From the NCBI GenBank assembly GCA_030248195.1, contig JASAND010022061.1, forward strand, positions 45,948-109,947: a stretch of DNA of 64,000 nucleotides, in the 5' to 3' direction. Each line of letters begins with the position of its first letter. Position 1 is the stretch's first letter. Origin of the DNA: Trissonchulus latispiculum. Taxonomy: Eukaryota > Nematoda > Enoplea > Enoplida > Ironidae. Made by a program: the position numbers and the translations under genes. The notes under the pieces were generated by a model, which was not told the origin of the DNA, did not search any database, and saw only the letters and a list, made by a program, of their open reading frames with translations. Shown piece after piece: positions 11,423 through 24,300 of this stretch.

Positions 11423-12133
11423 CACTAGCGTAGATACGGGGGGGCGCCCCCCCCCCGAAATGGTTTTGCCCCCTGAAAAAAATGGCCAGAAGAAAAATTT
11501 TAATCCCTTTTACATTTATCATAAACACAAAGAAATTACATTAAAAATGCCCCAAAAATTAGTGCATTTGAACTACATTGGAAATATGTCGCGGCTAAGG
11601 CGCGACTTCATTATAACCATATATAAACTATGTATAATTAAACCTTTACTAGTTTGCTTTACTTTACTTTTGCTTTGCCAGCTTTTTAGTTTCATAAACT
11701 GCATTATTGATTATTTTAAATGGTGGATATTTATATATACTGGATATGTAATGCTTGGAATACCCTGTTCATAATGGGAGCATCCAGTTTTCGTACGATA
11801 CTATAAAAGCAAATATAGCAAATTAAACTACAAAATTTAGTTTGGGAATTGATAATTATATACAATGCAAAGAATTCAATGTTTCAATAGCGTTTTAGTG
11901 GTGAAATTGAAAAATTTTCTCAACTTCTGGATGGCTCCGCCCCCCAGACCCTCCTTTTGGGTTTTAGCATGCCGCTTTCGCCTACAATCGATTTAAGCTA
12001 AGAACCTTATAAAAATTTTGTGCTTAGTGTTCATACAATTGTTGAGCAAAAAATAAAAAATTTTAAACCCCCCCCCAACCCGGACTTCCGTCCAAACCGC
12101 CCCCCCCTGAAATTTTTTGTATCTACGCTACTG
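11423..12133. mobile_element. hAT-like MITE, mirror copy of 6538-7244
   Basis: The ends are CACTAGCGTAGATAC and GTATCTACGCTACTG, flanked by CCCAGTAT at 11415-11422 and 12134-12141. This duplication is the reverse complement of that around 6538-7244. The two are therefore the same insertion event, copied by the inverted duplication. Confidence 0.9.
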
Positions 12134-12288
12134 CCCAGTATATATAATATATTAGGTATGCAATCATAGATGTGTTGGGGTGGATTTTGACGAGCCCTCC
12201 CCCAGATTTTCAGATTTCGCTACCCCCTCCCAATTTTTGACCAAAATTCGCGCCCAGCCACACCCATAATTATAATAACCAAACGAAC

Positions 12289-12528
12289 CTTTCCTAAGTA
12301 GCTTCCTGGGACATAGTAAACACCTGTATTCGAATCATGGATAATGTCAGGCAATTTAGGCGGATGCTCAGACTCTCTAATTACCGAGGACGATCGATCA
12401 TTACAGTTTTTATTTTCTGATTTTGTCCCCAAGTCAGGGGCTGTCTTGGATACACGTGGAGTACTGCAACGTCGCGTTTTGCATGTCGGCTGTTCTATGT
12501 TTCCAGGATGTTGTTCACAATAAGGCAT
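12289..12528 (-). CDS. Polo-like kinase N-terminal exon (right arm copy)
   Basis: Mirror copy of the exon at 6122-6382. It starts with the same MPYCEQHPGN and ends with the same GSYLGK before a GTTCGT donor. It has 80 codons instead of 87: an in-frame 21-bp difference removes the LCRPCDA segment. The remaining sequence is nearly identical. Reading frame and donor are intact in both copies. Both copies point toward the palindrome centre and neither is followed by a recognisable kinase exon. One of them may be the first exon of a functional gene if later exons lie in sequence not recognised here; otherwise both are remnants. Confidence 0.48.
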
Positions 12529-12590
12529 AGGTAAACCCTACTGCTACTAAAATAAATACGGAAGTAGGACAAATATTAATGACTTACAAA

Positions 12591-14260
12591 CAGGGGCGCA
12601 CCCAAGGGGGGGCGGCCGCTCCCCCCCTCCTCCTGTCAGGTTTCGAAGGTCAGAAAAATTAAGAAACAGAAAGGAGAAAAAGCAGAAAAAACAAAAATTT
12701 AATTTTTGCGCCTTCGGCGCGAATTCACCATTCTTTTTTTGTATTGAGGGTAGCATATAGGGGCGGGGTGGGGAGACTGGCTTTCAGTTATTTGGACGTT
12801 TCTTTATGCGTACGCATGACCTTATTAATAGACATTAGCCGCCAATGTTTTCAAATCATGGTTTTTCTGCATTTTATTCAGAATTAGTGATGGGCACTGT
12901 ATATTCGGATGAAAAATATCCGGTGCCCGTGCCCATCACTAGTGCATATGCACACTCTTTACAAAATGCACACACAAATGTTCAATCAAATTTTGCTTCT
13001 ACAAAAACCACAAAATGCCTCTAAAAATTTCCAAACCAATGTTACTTTTTTAAAAAGAGCTCTAGCTTTTTTGACAGGGGCCGCCGCCCCCAGACCCCCG
13101 ATTTATCAGATGTTATGTTGCGTTGCTTTGTTTTAATTTTATCCGTTTGAGTTATATGTATAGGCAAGCTATGTAATAGTTATATAGGAAGGCAGTGGCG
13201 TAGATACAAAAAATTTTCAGGGGGAGCGGTTTGGACCGAAGTCTGGGGGAGGGTTAAATTTTTATTTTTTGCTCAATGTACATTGAACTAAATCAATGTA
13301 TGAACACTACGTACAAAATTTTTATAAGGTTCTAAGCTAAAATCTATTGTAACCGAAAGCGGCATGCTAAAACGCAAAAAAGGGGGGCCTGGGGGCAAAA
13401 TGAGCCCCTAGAAGTTGGAGAAAATTTTTTCAATTTTGCCATTCAAAACGCTATTGAAACATTGAATTCTTTGCATTGTATATTATCAATTGCCAACCAA
13501 ATTTTGTAGTTTAATTTGCTATATATTTTCCACTTGTACAGTCTAGTACGAAAACTCAAATTGGATGCTCCCATTATGAGAACAGGGTATTCCAAGCAGC
13601 ACATTTCCAGTATCCACCATTTAAGGCAATCATGTTTGCAATAATGCAGCTAATAAAACTACAAACCTGGCAAAAGCGAAAGTAAAGTAAAGCAAACTAG
13701 TAAAGGTTTAGTTATATATAGTATACTAGTCACTAAGTCGCGACGCAAGGCGCGAAAATTTTTGAATGAAGTACAAATGCACTAATTTTTGGGGCATTTT
13801 TGTTCGAATTTCTTTGCGTTTATAATAAATTTAAAAAAAGCCCGCTTTCACGCGGGCACATTTTTCTTCTGCTCAATTTTTGTCAGGGGGTCAAAACACT
13901 TGAGTGCGGGCGGCACGCCCCCCCCTTTCTACCAGTGTAGGGAAGGTCAATATATGAACCAGCGCCAGTCCAGAAGACGGTTAAAAACGTGAGCATTTCT
14001 CGAATAGTAAACACGTTAGGTCACCAAAAATTTGGTAGTTTTGTTTAGAAAGCAATTTTGAAATTTTTCTAAACTTATTTTGGGGGTTGCGCCCCCAGAC
14101 CCCTGATTTTTTTAGATCGCCTCTCAACGAAACCAACCCCCCGGTTGGGGGGGTTCCAGACGTGCGAAAAATTGTGTGTGGAGGAATGTCCAAATTGTAA
14201 AAATGAAAAATTTCAACTGGGGGGTGGTTCCGCCCCCAGAAACCCCTGGGTGCCCCCCCC
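12591..14260. mobile_element. hAT-like element, mirror copy of 4419-6059
   Basis: It starts CAGGGGCGCACCCAAGG and is flanked by CTTACAAA at 12583-12590 and 14261-14268, the reverse complement of the duplication around the left-arm copy. The right end is degenerate (CCTGGGTGCCCCC). It contains the nested insertion at 13193-13937. Confidence 0.82.
13193..13937. mobile_element. hAT-like MITE, mirror copy of 4735-5464
   Basis: The left end is CAGTGGCGTAGATAC after TAGGAAGG. The right end is eroded to TTTCTACCAGTG before TAGGGAAGG. The flanks are the complement of CCTTCCTA around the left-arm copy, with one extra G on the right. Confidence 0.8.
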
Positions 14261-15170
14261 CTTACAAATATACACGTATGGGGAGGGGTCCCACAAATGC
14301 TCCTGCCCAAATAATAGGCGTAACTTGAGAATACGTTGGGGGAGGTGAGGTAGCCGAGATTAGGGTGGGTGGGGTCAGTCGTTTTGGAGGTGGGGTGGGG
14401 TCCGGAAAACGAGGGGTAAAAATTTTTGGGTCAAAAATTTAGAAAAAATCGCGAATTTGCTGAAAAAACGTTAGTATTTCCAACTAAAAATTGCTCATTA
14501 GTCGAAAAACTTGATTTTTTTGGCAAAAAATTCGAATTTTTGCAAAAAATTCTGAGTTTTTATAATGAGGCAAAATTTTCAAAATTTTGAGGGTGGGGTT
14601 TGGAATTGGGTGGGTGGGGGGGTGCTGGGGGTGGGGTCTGCCTCCAAGAGGGGTGGGGTTGGTACCTTCTTCCTGGGGGGAGGGGTTCCCCCACACCAGG
14701 AACTAGCGCAAAGGGGATAATAGTGTGTGGGATAGTGTTGGGGGGGGTTTCACCCCCCCATGCGTCCCGAGGGGTCCCTCATTCAGCCGGATTTTTCGGT
14801 AAAAAACGGAAAAACGGTTAAGGTACGGAACAGCAATTTTAGGATGGTTCCATGGCGAGTTCTTCGTTGTCGCTTATGAACCAAATTGACAACTTTTGAA
14901 AAAATTTATTTTTGACCCAAAACCAGCCCGCAGCGCATTGGGAGGTGCAGGAAAAAGTGCCATAGGTTCTTGTACAATGAATTTTAAAAATTTTGTTGTG
15001 TTCGGAGTGGAAAGTTGTTCAGTCGTTCATTTGAGAATGAAGAAATATTGTTGATTTTAGTTGGTAGTTTTAGTGAGGTCTGGATAAATGGGGGAAGGAT
15101 TATGTATATATTAGATGGTAGGGACGGTACGGTCGGTAAGCGGCGGCGGCAGCTTTAATAACGAAAAATT

Positions 15171-17600
15171 TTTGACGTTGGTTTAGAAATTTCATTCCAG
15201 TACCTGGTTAGGACCAGGAAAGAAAGGACTAGCAGAAGCGAAGCAGTAATCAAATATACGGTGAATCCAGACCATTGCTAGTGTGAAAGTTGGTCCTATA
15301 TGCGCGTGTAAATGTCGAAATAAAGACCGGACTTCGTGTTGAATTTAGAGAACTAGGTGCAGGTTCAGGTCTAAGGTGTGTGATGCTAAAAACTAAGTCA
15401 AAACCCTAATTCTCCTCCTATTCCTACGAAAAGGATACAAATACAAATTTACTAGAAACTCGGCAGTTAAGTTCCAAATACAAAATAAACTTCAGATACA
15501 AAATAGCTATCAGAACTATAGTTCACAAAGGCCTAGCACAGAAACAAGCAGAAACACCTAAATTATAATGGCGGACACCTGGGGGAGAGGACTACCTCCC
15601 GTCAAACACTGTCTAGACTAACTGCCCCCAACCAGTTTCTCTACTCTTTTTAAATACCGAAAAGAAATTAGTGAGCCAACCATAAAAATGATTGATTGTT
15701 CGTTTCATCCAAATGTATATCATAACACCTGTTATCTCAAATACTAGTTATTTACTTAAAACACATCACAAATCTACAGTATAACCACTTCTTTGCACGC
15801 AGTGCCAACTTCACAACCATAATCTGGATTATTGTAGAATTTACTGTAGACATACTGTAAAATTACTGTAAATTCGAGAGGTTACTGTAATTTTGAAGCC
15901 TTTAGACTTAGGCTTAGCACATCCAACTGACTGATATTCCACACTAGCCAAATTTCGGCAATCTGACAACTGTGGCTGATTGCCTAACAATACGAGACTG
16001 CTTTAATTCGCTAAATTGCAAACATTTTGAGTACAGTTAATAATGCTGAATTGTATAAGACCCCGCATTGTTGTTGTTGCCATACATTGTTCATGAGGGT
16101 TGTTTGTTACTCCTCCTGCGTAAAGCAGAAAATGAAATCAACAAACCATAGTAATGTTCAGAAATATAGCCCAGACTGTTGTGACTCTTAAAGGCAGTCG
16201 AGCCAAGTCATTAAACTTTATGTTTTGCAGTAGCCAAATGTTCGCCGAAAAGCTCTATGCCAATGTCAGACCATCCATGGCGTAATTTCATATATGTCAG
16301 CCAGAGTACTGTTTAAATAGCTCTGACCAAGTTAACATCGAAGTCGAACATTATAGAAGCCAGCCGCTGTTAACCAAAACACAAACTTTACAGCAGGCTA
16401 AGGCCGGCGATTTAGCAACAACCCGGGCCACGGAACGTGCCCGACTGTGAGGGTGAGAAATTGCCAAATTTCTCACCCTTCTGATGAAATTTTTACTCAG
16501 ATTATTATAAATTTAAGTGCAAAATTAATAAGTATATTTTACGTAAAATTTGTTCATAAAACATAAAAGTGATTTGAAATAGAAGCAAAAAGGTTAAGTT
16601 TGAGTCGGGATTCGAACCCTGGTCATTCAGGCCGAAGCCCGATGCTCTAACCACTGAGCGCCTCAAACATTGAATTTAACCGGTTAAAGTAGCTTATGTG
16701 CTGAAGTCTTTTGCAACCACTGTGTACAAGCAGAGAACAAACACACTGCATGTACAAATTACGCATATGTAGGCTTAAACTTTAAGCACGATTTTCTCAC
16801 CTTCTACTGAGCGGTTTGGGCACTTTAAAAAGGAAAATGTCCAGTTTCTCACGCTCTACAAAATGATATAACTTTTGTAACAAATGGTTAAATATTAGTT
16901 AGTAAACACAACAAAGTTAACATTAACACATGAAGTGTTAAGCCTGCACAATTGTTCAAATTGCGCACTGTTCAGTAAAACTTTAATTAATAATTTACAT
17001 CACTAACTAGTAACTACTGAATATTTTTTGGTGCTGTAAGCACAAAAAATGTTCAGTTTTTCGAGCTCTACAAATTTCTCCTGTTCTTTAAGTAATAAAT
17101 TAAGTGTCCTAGTATGTAGACAATAATAACAAGTGTGATTGTGTAGATACAAAATTGTTAGCTTAATTAGTTTGCGAACCATCGAATAACCATCTTCCAA
17201 TACCAAAACTGTCCACAAGTTGATGTTTTAAAGGTATTCAGCATCCCCAATCGGTCACAGGAAACAAACCGGTTTCCCTTGACAAAATAGTGAAATTTGG
17301 CCCAAGATCAGGCCACAACATGGAATATGCGAAAGTATTTCATCTTCTGTAAAGATCATATCAAGTTCAGTCCAAATAACCATTTCTAACCCAAACTGAC
17401 CCGAAGGGTCAGGATAATGCAAGTAAATCAATTAATTTTGTCAAAACATGGCTCAAAGCTAAGAAGTATTCAACTTTTGTACAACTTCAAGTCAGTTCGC
17501 CAACACCAGGATTCAAATGGGCCCAAAAGGCACAATTTGGGCCCAGACAGCCACTTGAGTGAGTAATAGTTGCTGGGTTCGATTCCCACGTATGTATTAT
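15171..17600. other. Intergenic, no gene recognised
   Basis: Mostly unique AT-rich sequence without a convincing exon. It holds a perfect 12-bp hairpin GGGTGAGAAATT/AATTTCTCACCC at 16451-16478 and the tRNA-like sequence at 16598-16668. Confidence 0.5.
16598..16668 (-). tRNA. tRNA-like sequence (pseudogene or SINE head)
   Basis: 71 nt with a perfect 7-bp acceptor stem GTTTGAG/CTCAAAC, a D arm GCTC-AGTGGTTA-GAGC and a TTCGAAT T-loop, so the internal A and B promoter boxes are present. The T stem has only three pairs. The anticodon arm is better folded as a 6-bp stem closed by TTCG than as a normal seven-base loop. A normal reading gives anticodon TCG (Arg). I judge it a tRNA-derived pseudogene rather than a working tRNA. 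Confidence 0.45.
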
Positions 17601-19110
17601 GTTCTAATGGGTTTTAACCCATTTGATTCAGGTGCGGAAGCGAGCATCAGTCCTGCCTGGAATCACGCATAGATCGCCAGTACTTCTGAATCAAGATGCC
17701 GATTAATTGTTGGATTGCTTGATTAATTAGTCCGGAGAAGGACTCTTGTAGAGACAGAAGCGTATCAGATTGGAATTTGTCGGTGAAAGGTAGATTCGAG
17801 GAACTGACCCGATTTTTACCGGAAGTTCGAGGCAGCGACCATATTACGAGTGCGGCATCAGAATCTGTATTGGGACCTAAAATCAAACTGAAATTTTAGC
17901 TGTGTGAAAAGTGAACCTAATTCTTTATTTGGTTCTTAACCTGACAGCCTGAACATTAACACTTCGATTCTTAAACTGGGTTTAATGATTTTCTCTTTCG
18001 TCATCAGTACCGGGGTTGTTATCTCCACCTCTCTGACCTAAACTACATCGGTTGATAGCAATGATCAGAATAGAAGATTAAAGAAAAGATTAGAGTAAAC
18101 TTGTACTAATCCCATAACCGGACCAGGAAACCCCCAACCGGACCGACCCTTGAATTGTCCCCCCAGGTGACCGAATAGCATCCGAAAGTGCTATTGTTAC
18201 TAGCATTTCGGGCTCACCCACAGACCGGAACCTTGTACTACTAACATCTTTAATTTAGTTAATTTAAATTGTTCAGTAGCTTTCTTTATTAGTGTTATAT
18301 TGTCCTTGGTAAGGAGGACGGACAAAGAGTCATAGCTTAACAGCACGAACACAAGCATATAGGGACCGCACGATAGAGTTTAGTAATAGGTTTAGTTCTT
18401 AGTTAATCAGCTAGAAAGGGAAGAAAAGAAGGGATAGTAGAACTGAGTCTAAAGTGTCGAAACCTTGTCCCTATTCCCAATTAACATTTCGGGTAAACTG
18501 GGCACTGGCAACTCTGGCAAGCTATATTTTGTTTGCCTATAGTTTCTGAATTGTAGTGTCACTAATTGTTTATACAATATATTGCTCGTAGTTTGCCTTA
18601 CTATCCGTGCGCATTGTAATAACCATTGCCGTTATCCTTGTTATTAGTAGTGATATTATTATTGTCATTATTAAACTGTTGTGCCCTATTACTGGATCTG
18701 TCAACTAGGGCATAAGGATCAGATCTAGTTCGGATTCAGCGCCCCAGTACAAGTAAGTGACTTGAACCCGTGGTCCCTACAAAGACATCATCATCATCGT
18801 TCCAGATTCTTGATTTGATAATCAGGATCATCAATCAGTGTTCTTCTTTGATACAGACCTGATTCATCTATCCCGAAAACAGCAAGTGCCGACCCCGCCT
18901 GCTATTGATATCCATTGGACCCCTGTCTTCATCAAACGAACTCACGCCAAGACCCCATCCAGGTTGACTGCAAGGAATCTTCTGTTTTGGACAAATCACC
19001 TTCTGAGGATCCTGTGCCTAAGTTTATCTTCACCGATAAACGCGTCAACCTTCCGTGTACTCGAAGTGGTTGATACCCAGAGTCAGTCGTGATAGACTGT
19101 TACGGAACAA
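17600..19110. other. Unassigned stretch, possible decayed retroelement
   Basis: Less AT-rich than its surroundings, with short open frames on both strands (17647-17886 minus, 18838-19092 plus) that I do not recognise. A GGTTCGATTCCCAC B-box-like motif is at about 17576. No LTR pair, polymerase motif or splice pattern was identified. Confidence 0.3.
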
Positions 19111-19168
19111 AGATTTACCGGTTCGAAAATTGGAACCCCAATTCTACCCACTTCATTACAAATGTTTA

Positions 19169-20185
19169 AGGTGGCGGTATCCTTTTGTGCAGTGCTTTAA
19201 TGGTGATTTTTTGAAACGCTATAACTTACGCAATTCTGGGAGTTCGAAAGAGCTTTATACATCGTTCTAAAGCTTATTATCTGGACATTCACATGGGCTT
19301 ACAAAACTGCCAAAATTAGCAAAAAACTAACAGAAATTTTCTGACATGCTGACATCAAACAGGATGAATATAGACAAAACATTTTTGAACATCGATTTCT
19401 CAAAACTGAAGAATCGGTCAAAAGTTCTTTATGTGCCACTATATGAAGGACATATGGGCCGAGGGACGTTTTTTGGATTTGGCTCAGCAGGTCTTAACGG
19501 TCGAGAAAATCGGCCAAATGCAAGGAAATACGAAATTTCGCAACTTCGCATTGAGTTTTCTTACTACTCGATAAGTTTTAACCAAAACCAAGAAAAACGT
19601 CCCTCCGCAGAAGTACGAATTTCAATTTCGCCAAACATCTCCGGAATCCGTCGAGCAGTTTTTGAGAAATCGATGTTCGAAACAAAATAATCAGTTTTGC
19701 CAAAATGGTTTTTTGGCCAAATCTCAAGCTTAAAACAATAACTTCCAGCTAATAGGCATTCATAAAATGCGCATTCGGACGCTGTATCGATTGAGTATAA
19801 ATAAGCCAAGTTTGTCCTTAAGATGTGGCAGTAATTTTGAAAAAACTGGTTTCGTCGAAAATGGCCATTTTTTGGCCCTAAAAACAGTTTTTCGCTTATA
19901 CTGACTTAACCACTGGAGATAGCTCAAAGGTTGTAAAACCAAAAATGTTCATTTTCGTGTCCTCTTTCTAGCCATAACAACCAATCCCGTGTTTGGTCAA
20001 CCTGCTGGGAGCGTAAGGCCAAAAACCAAAACTTTCTTATCTTTTGGCCTAAAAGTACGGGACTGGTGCCAGAATGTTAAAGAGCACGGAAATAGGTTAT
20101 TTCGTAAGTTTTAGCTATTTACGTAAAGGATTAAAGCTTTATGTGTCAAAAATACCCTAAAGGAAACCAGCACCTTAAAGCTGTT
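19169..20185 (-). repeat. Dispersed 1-kb repeat, copy A
   Basis: Reverse-complement match to 31187-32605 over nearly the full length, and to part of 45570-46145. Shared landmarks are CTTTTGTGCAGTGCTTT, TTCTCAAAA, GAGGGACATTTTT/AAAAACGTCCCTC, CCACTGGAGATAGCTC and the far end CAGCACCTTAA. This copy lacks the insertion present in copy B and so shows the empty site. No inverted ends, tail or coding capacity were recognised. Confidence 0.85.
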
Positions 20186-20476
20186 TCCGAACAGTTGAAA
20201 ATTTATAAAATATATACGTGTTTAAAAACTAAATTCCGCGAAATCCGCACATTGTATATAGTACTGCAGGTGTAATTTGAGACTATAGACTAGATACGGA
20301 TAAACACTGCAAAAACGTGAAGCGCTTTAAAAATAAAAAGCATCTGCTTTCAGCAGTAATTTTTTTCAAAAAGCAGCCGTTGAAGTAACTAGCCAAAGAC
20401 TGAAAGATAATATTGAAATAGAAAATAAAAACTGCTTCCGAATTTGTATTCTTAGGTTCACATGTTTAGTTTTCGT

Positions 20477-21379
20477 ATATATGTTACGGGCAGATGAGTA
20501 AATTGGACACTTCTAGAAGTGTCCAGACAGATAGATAAATTATGCACGTGCGCAGACAGATAGATAAATTCTTACAATTATCGCATTCTGTCCGGACAGA
20601 TGAGTAAATTATCTATGTGTCCAGTCTATCTGTCTATCTAGCTATCTATTAGCTTATATTTTATTAAGTTTTAAAAATTTCTTACTTGATCTTGTTAATT
20701 TTATCTAACAGATATTAGATCTATTAGATATTGTTCCGATTAGTGATCGCTATTGATAACTTATTTATTTGTTAAATAAATTTAATTATTTTATGTGTAT
20801 ATTCTTTTTTGTGAAATTTTGGTGCCGTCATTTAAACGTAATTTAAAATGAAAACCAACGGTGAAATTAACAAGAATTTTTTACATATTTACGTTTTATG
20901 CTAACGTATAATTATTATTTACTTGTATACGTATTACCTATATAAACGTATTACTCTTATCGTAATTACAAACAAATAAGTACATAAAAATAATTATTAA
21001 ATTTAAATGTTACATTAAATTAACAAGATCAAGTAAGAAATTTTTAAAATTAAGTAAAATATAAGCTAATAAAATATATATATATAGTACCAAGGTTTAG
21101 AACAATGCATGAACTATATATTAAAAATAAAGTAAAAAATAATGCTGAAGTTAAATAACAGTTATAAACACAAATATTCTCCATTATTAGGTCTTAGTTT
21201 AAAAATTTACGCATCTGTCCAACTTCGTTCTGGACACATAGATAATTTACTCATCTGTCCGGACAGAATGCGATAATTGTAAGAATTTACCTATCTGTCT
21301 GCGCACATGCATAATTTATCGAACTGTTTGGACACTTCTAGAAATGTCCAATTTATTCATCTGCCCGTAACATATATAT
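20477..21379. repeat. Palindromic element, about 0.9 kb
   Basis: The outer arms at 20477-20624 and 21224-21379 are inverted (ATATGTTACGGGCAG at the ends). Inner arms at 20647-20702 and 21018-21073 are inverted as well. The arms contain repeated phrases such as GACAGATAGATAAATT and GACAGATGAGTAAATT, and a perfect ACACTTCTAGAAGTGT. The core is AT-rich and non-coding. It is probably a non-autonomous TIR or foldback element. Confidence 0.85.
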
Positions 21380-24300
21380 AGATACTTGTTTCACATGTCC
21401 AGTATAGACATGCAGTGACTAGGGAGTTGTGTGTATATATAGCAAGGTTAACAGAAAAATCACCCCGAAAATTCGCAAAAAATCACCCACCTACAGGATT
21501 TGTAATAAGCCGCAGCCGGAAAATTTTTTGCATGACCACCGAGGCCCAACACCTTCGACCAAGGTACCCCAAATAGTCGACCCACCCCAAAACCGACTCT
21601 CGGACAACTCCGGACCAAAATTGAAAATTTTGCTATTACTCCCTACAGACTTGGTTTAGCTAACCCATATTACACATATAACATGTCCAGACTCTGCACT
21701 AGCCATATATTGGCTACCTTGACATGACCTCTGGGCTGGCCCACGGTGGATGATTTTTTTGCGAACTTTTTCGCAGAAAAATCACCCCAAGTTTTTGTAA
21801 AAAGGTGCAGGGTGGCTGCTACGGCAAAACTAACGCCAACCCGAAAGCCTACATGGCACATGTTTTTAAGTACCTCAGACCCGTCTGACCCAGTGACCGG
21901 CTGTTAGTCATGACCCCGACCCTCCGGACCACATAGGAGGTCAGGATCATATATGAAGCTACATGAAAACTAATGCCAAATTTGAATTCTAAGCCCTAAA
22001 AAAAACTTATAAAGGCAAGTTTTTAGGCTTCCTGGGCCTTGAAATAAAATTTTTGACCAGTCACGTGAGTCCAGATGCGTCAAATTGTTTGTGTTGTGCT
22101 TACTAGAGCAATAGAACACCAAATCAGTGGATTCCTCGCTTCCTGGAGTCAATTAACAGTGTTAAGAGAATTGGCCAGGGTAGCCACTTTGGACCTGCAT
22201 GCGTTCGTGAGCACGAATTCTTTACAACTGATTTTAAACGGTTAAAACGGCATGTTACAATCTGAGGCGTTGACGCGCATCTGCGCACGTCGACGTGCGT
22301 CGACGCGCGTCTTAATGTGTTTGCGACTATGAATGCACCTTTAAGCCTGTTCAAAAAAACTTGGGGGTCGAAATGTTTTTACATAGTAACAGCAGGAGCT
22401 ATGATCTATTCATGCTTGAAAAGAAAATTTCCCTATCTGTATCCTGAGATTTGATCCGTGGGTGATTTATTTACGAACCCGTGATTTTTTTTGTGAATTC
22501 GTTAACAAAAAAATCACAAAAATTTTTTATTACTCTCTAGACACATATTACATTACATTACATTACATTACATTACATCTCTATTACACAAGGGCTATCG
22601 GCATGAAATTTGCAGCAGAGGGGGTCATTACCAGTTGACACATACCAAAATTATTTCGATCGGACTTCATTTGCGAAAATGGCAGCAAAAATTCGATTTT
22701 TGATTTTTTATTAACCTTGTTATACTTGTTGTGTTGTTTGTGATTCCAACTAAATTAACAATTTAATCGTTACCGATGTTTCTAATTAATTATTTAAGGA
22801 TTTGTAGTCGAATTTGTAGTCGACTTAGCTACCTATAGTTTTTCTGTAAAGTTCGGACTGCAGAATTGCAGCAGTACTCTTTTCCCTTGTTTTTGTGAGT
22901 CTCTGAGTTTCAGCTTTTGTTGTGTCTTGATTAAAAGTTAGTTTAGCTCTAGCTTTGAACATAAGGTGGTAGTACCACTACCGGGGTGGACTTTGAACAG
23001 ATATCGCCTTGAAATTTGGCAAATTTGTTCTTTATCATGTTTTGCATCAAATGATCATGGCTACTAAATTGCGGGGACTGGCTTGCTGTCTACACAAGAG
23101 GAAATGTATTAAAAGATTTGAATTTAAATATCTCCTCCATTCCTTTGTGAATTCGGTTGAAATTTTCCATGCAAGCTTTATTAATCTATACACTCAGGCC
23201 GTTTCTTTAGTTTTTCGTAGAAGTGCATTTTCGATTTTTTAGCTTATGATGAAATATTGTAAATTCTATATCTTGCCCACTTCTGCGTTTTTCAAAAACA
23301 AAGAAAACGGCCTGAGCGCATATAAAACATATCTGGAAAATTTTTTTCAAGTTCGGTTGAAGCAGTTTCGAGAAAATCAAAAACAAAGAATTCGCCACTT
23401 TTCGTTGTTTGCTTTTGTTTTACGAATTCGCTTTGTTTCAATTAGCTGCATAGAGTTTTTGTTAAATAATACACACAAGTAACACAAGGACAACCTCTAA
23501 AATCCAATAGATTTAATTTTGGTATAAAATGATCTTATATTACATTGGTTGTGCAAACGGTCAACGTAAATCAGCCATATGTAAAGTCATCCGTAACTTT
23601 TGATAAAAACCACGTACAGAAGAAGTATGCGCATCATATTAAAGCGCTTTTTGTGCTCTTTCACATGGTGCAGTAAAATTTAATATATGAAGTTTTAAAC
23701 AAAATATCGATTAATTGCGCATGCGCGAAGCCACGGTGGTAGCTAGCTAATTGTGATCTTTCTTACACCAAGATTTTGCCCAAAGGTAGCTTGCCAACCA
23801 GACTTCATTCACCAAAATTTTTGCCAAGATTTTTGCTTCATCCATCCCTGCAAAAAATACGTAGGAAATGCCGGTATATAGTGGTACTACCACCATAACA
23901 AGTGGTGCCCCGGGTGAGGAAACGGGTACGTATTCCATCCAAGCCGGTGAAGGTAGGTAGGTGAAAGGGGTTCGGGATGACAACGCTCCCCCAGAACTTT
24001 TTAGGGGTGAACAACGCCCCCCATAGTTTCCCTGGAACTTTGGGTCTGGGCCGGGAGGGGGGGGGTAAATCTTGGCTGACCTCCGAAATGTGATACCCCC
24101 CCCCCCAGAATTCGGACGTCAGAAACTTCAAAAAATGGCCAAAAAATGCAAAATTTTCTGTAATTTATCCCTTTTTTCATCAAAATAAGGCTTGTTCTTA
24201 ACGTTTTAGGCGTTTTTGCACCGTTTTAAAGCGATTTCAGGTCAAAATTTTAGAAAAGTTTTTCAAAAAATGACCATTTTTCGACCAAATTTAGCTAACT

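Larger units (their letters stand above)
3190..15170. repeat. Giant imperfect inverted repeat (12 kb)
   Basis: The left arm (about 3190-8595) and right arm (about 10030-15170) are reverse complements with many small indels, around a spacer of about 1.4 kb. Matching landmarks include the polo-kinase-like exon (6122-6382 versus 12289-12528), three transposable elements with mirrored target duplications, and the inner junction ATCACTTCTATTCTCCTTCC at 8564 versus its complement near 10050. The outer limit is CGTCAGAAAAATTTTTCG near 3186 against its complement near 15160. A second, nested inverted pair lies inside (7365-9100). The arms are diverged, so this looks like an old inverted duplication rather than an assembly artefact, although a misjoined allele remains possible. 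Confidence 0.88.

Noticed and set aside
17565..17600. Possible tRNA from a GGTTCGATTCCCAC motif
   Set aside because: B-box only; no A box or acceptor stem at the right distance.
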